From assembly GCF_050948215.1 (NCBI RefSeq), contig NC_135164.1, forward strand, positions 9,739,116 through 9,803,115: 64,000 bases of DNA, written 5' to 3'. Shown piece by piece: positions 62,451 through 64,000 of this stretch. Made by a program: the position numbers and the translations under genes. Source of the DNA: Halictus rubicundus. Its lineage: Eukaryota > Arthropoda > Insecta > Hymenoptera > Halictidae. Position 1 is the first letter of the stretch, and each line of letters begins with the position of its first letter. The notes beneath the pieces were generated by a model, which made no database searches, was not told the DNA's origin, and was given only the letters and a program-made list of their open reading frames with translations.

Positions 62451-63381
62451 CGCTCTGTTGCTGTTACGTTTAGCCGTTAACGAACTTTTCGTTTATAAAT
62501 TCTCCGGCAAATGCGTCGTAGCCTGCTTTTCCAACGAACGGAGGCTACTCGCATAGCGTAAAAATGGCTAGATTCTAATTAGACGCGGTAGTCGGCAACC
62601 GATCTCGATGCCGATCGTCGATCGAACCGGTGTGCCACGTCAACGTTCCTCCAAAACAGATAGATTTCGTCGAACGTGTGACCCCGTTACGATTCGCGAG
62701 CGATAATCGGACGGGTCTCTGGTAATTTCGGGTCTGCTGGCCTGTTTGCGCAAGTTCGCGCAGGATCCGGGATTTTCTTGATCGAAAGGCGATCCAGATC
62801 GTTCGCTCTCTTGGTGTGTACTCGGCGAACCGCGGCCAATTAGCCGGAAGCGCGTTCGGACCATTAACTCGAAATGAATTCGCGTTTAGGGGTTTGCATC
62901 GGCGCGGATGGTCGATCGGTAAACCAATCGGCAAATTCGATTTCTGGGGCGATCGACCGTGGATTATTAAACTTATCGATCGGCGCACCGGCGACTCGGT
63001 CTAGCCTAATTCGTCTGGGTTAGGTTTGATGCCGGGGGAGGAACCGAGGAAGGTTATTCGACCATCTCTGCTTCCGAGTTGCTTGCGGCAAACGTTGCGT
63101 CCTCCTCCGCAACAAATAACTCCCGCCCACCTATTTTTTCCCCCTTCTTTTCTCGTCTCATTATGAATATTTAGATGGAGACGCTTTTTCGACACGTTTT
63201 CATACGCGACCGTCGCAATTGTTTTCGTCTCTATTCGCTCCGGATTCTCGAAATTCAGAGTTCACGGGGTTCCCTTGTATTGTTCGCAATAAGATCGCTA
63301 TCTGGTTTTGCGCGTCGCTTGTAATTGAATTCGAATTAGTCGTTAGAGGGTAGATATCGGAGCGGTGTGCGGCGCCCTATG

Positions 63382-63411
63382 CGCTCGGCGCTCAGCGCTC
63401 TGCGCCGAGCG
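63382..63411. repeat. Perfect 10-bp inverted repeat (hairpin)
   Basis: CGCTCGGCGC at 63382-63391 and its exact complement GCGCCGAGCG at 63402-63411, separated by 10 bases that include AGCGCT. It would form a very GC-rich stem-loop. There is no T tract after it and no known family. Confidence 0.7.
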
Positions 63412-64000
63412 TTAGGAAACCGCGTTATATTCTCTGGGGCACGATAGAAGCCTTAGTTCGATCCGACGTATATTGTACCCGGCCTGTTTACCGATGTTAG
63501 GCAACCGCGCGTAATTGCACAGACTTTCGTAGCATGCGACGCAACGCGTCGCGCCAACCGCATCAGGTATTCCGGCTCTCCGGCGAATATTTTTACGTTA
63601 CGGTAGACGAATAATTCATTCGCGTGGACAAATAGAATTCAGGATATTTCTCGGTCTCTCCCGGTCGAAATGTTTGAGTACAATTACAACGAGTCTCCAT
63701 TTTTAACGCTGCGAATACCAAGCAGCGAGAACGGTTTGTTCTGTAGAAATTACACGAGAATCCTGACGGACGAACAAATGAATCGATTTAACAATTTCTA
63801 AATAGAACTGTCTTTGCGTTCTCAACGATTACGGAAACTCGAAGAAAATCGGAACGGTGGAACGGTTCGAGATTGACCGAGACGAGACAATAGACAGACG
63901 TTGTGTTGGTTCGGTTCGGTCCGGTCGATGCCTTCGGGGAAGGGAACTTTCGTTTCGTTCCGGAAGAGCGCGTTATTATCTCGTTGGATATTTACTATTT

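Larger units (their letters stand above)
51289..64000. other. 12.7-kb CpG-rich stretch without a supported exon
   Basis: It begins at a GTAAGT donor, so it is at least in part intron 2 of the IGFBP-domain gene. I looked for cysteine-rich exons (Kazal, Ig, von Willebrand C) and found none that I could support. The open frames are short, overlap on both strands and have biased Arg/Ser/Ala composition, as CpG-rich noncoding DNA gives. It contains several minisatellites and a hairpin, listed separately. Confidence 0.6.

Noticed and set aside
1..64000. tRNA, rRNA, CRISPR, phage or bacterial operon features
   Set aside because: I found no A/B-box pair with a foldable tRNA, no rRNA and no spaced repeats. 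The genes have introns and belong to eukaryotic families.

Overview
The window is eukaryotic nuclear DNA from an insect, most likely a hymenopteran. Short GT-AG introns, insect-type Dicer-2 and GABA transporter proteins, short AT-rich introns on the left and CpG-rich DNA on the right support this. It is an ordinary gene-dense chromosome segment. I see no operon, CRISPR array or prokaryotic element. Eleven protein-coding genes can be built exon by exon with phases that agree at every internal junction. One more orphan exon is possible.

Layout, left to right: Dicer-2 (minus, 3' end off the left edge); a divergent spacer with a mariner fossil and a hAT MITE; Leo1 (plus); a foldback MITE; spermine synthase (plus); an NCOA4/ARA70-like protein (minus); a GABA transporter of the SLC6 family (minus); a GC-richer spacer with an orphan transmembrane exon; eIF3k (plus); a ZDHHC3/7-type palmitoyltransferase (minus); Mo25/Cab39 (minus); a spacer with a 538-bp TIR element; MIER1-like ELM2/SANT corepressor (plus); Nup188 (minus); and the first two coding exons of a secreted IGFBP-domain protein (plus). 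The last 12.7 kb has no exon that I can support.

Most genes are unrelated housekeeping functions: RNAi, Paf1-complex transcription, polyamine synthesis, translation initiation, protein lipidation, kinase scaffolding, chromatin and nuclear pore. There is no sign of a shared pathway. Neighbours alternate in divergent and convergent pairs.

Two themes stand out. First, there are several small palindromic DNA transposons with readable target-site duplications. One sits only 26 bp before a splice acceptor of spermine synthase, and one lies in a Dicer-2 intron. Second, base composition changes sharply near 35.9 kb, from AT-rich to CpG-rich. The change falls inside the MIER1-like gene and continues through a Nup188 exon of nearly 5 kb. 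I found no convincing undescribed multi-gene system. The most novel-looking items are the transposon with eight ACTATCGA subterminal boxes, the orphan transmembrane exon, and a proposed start codon split by an intron in the MIER1-like gene.
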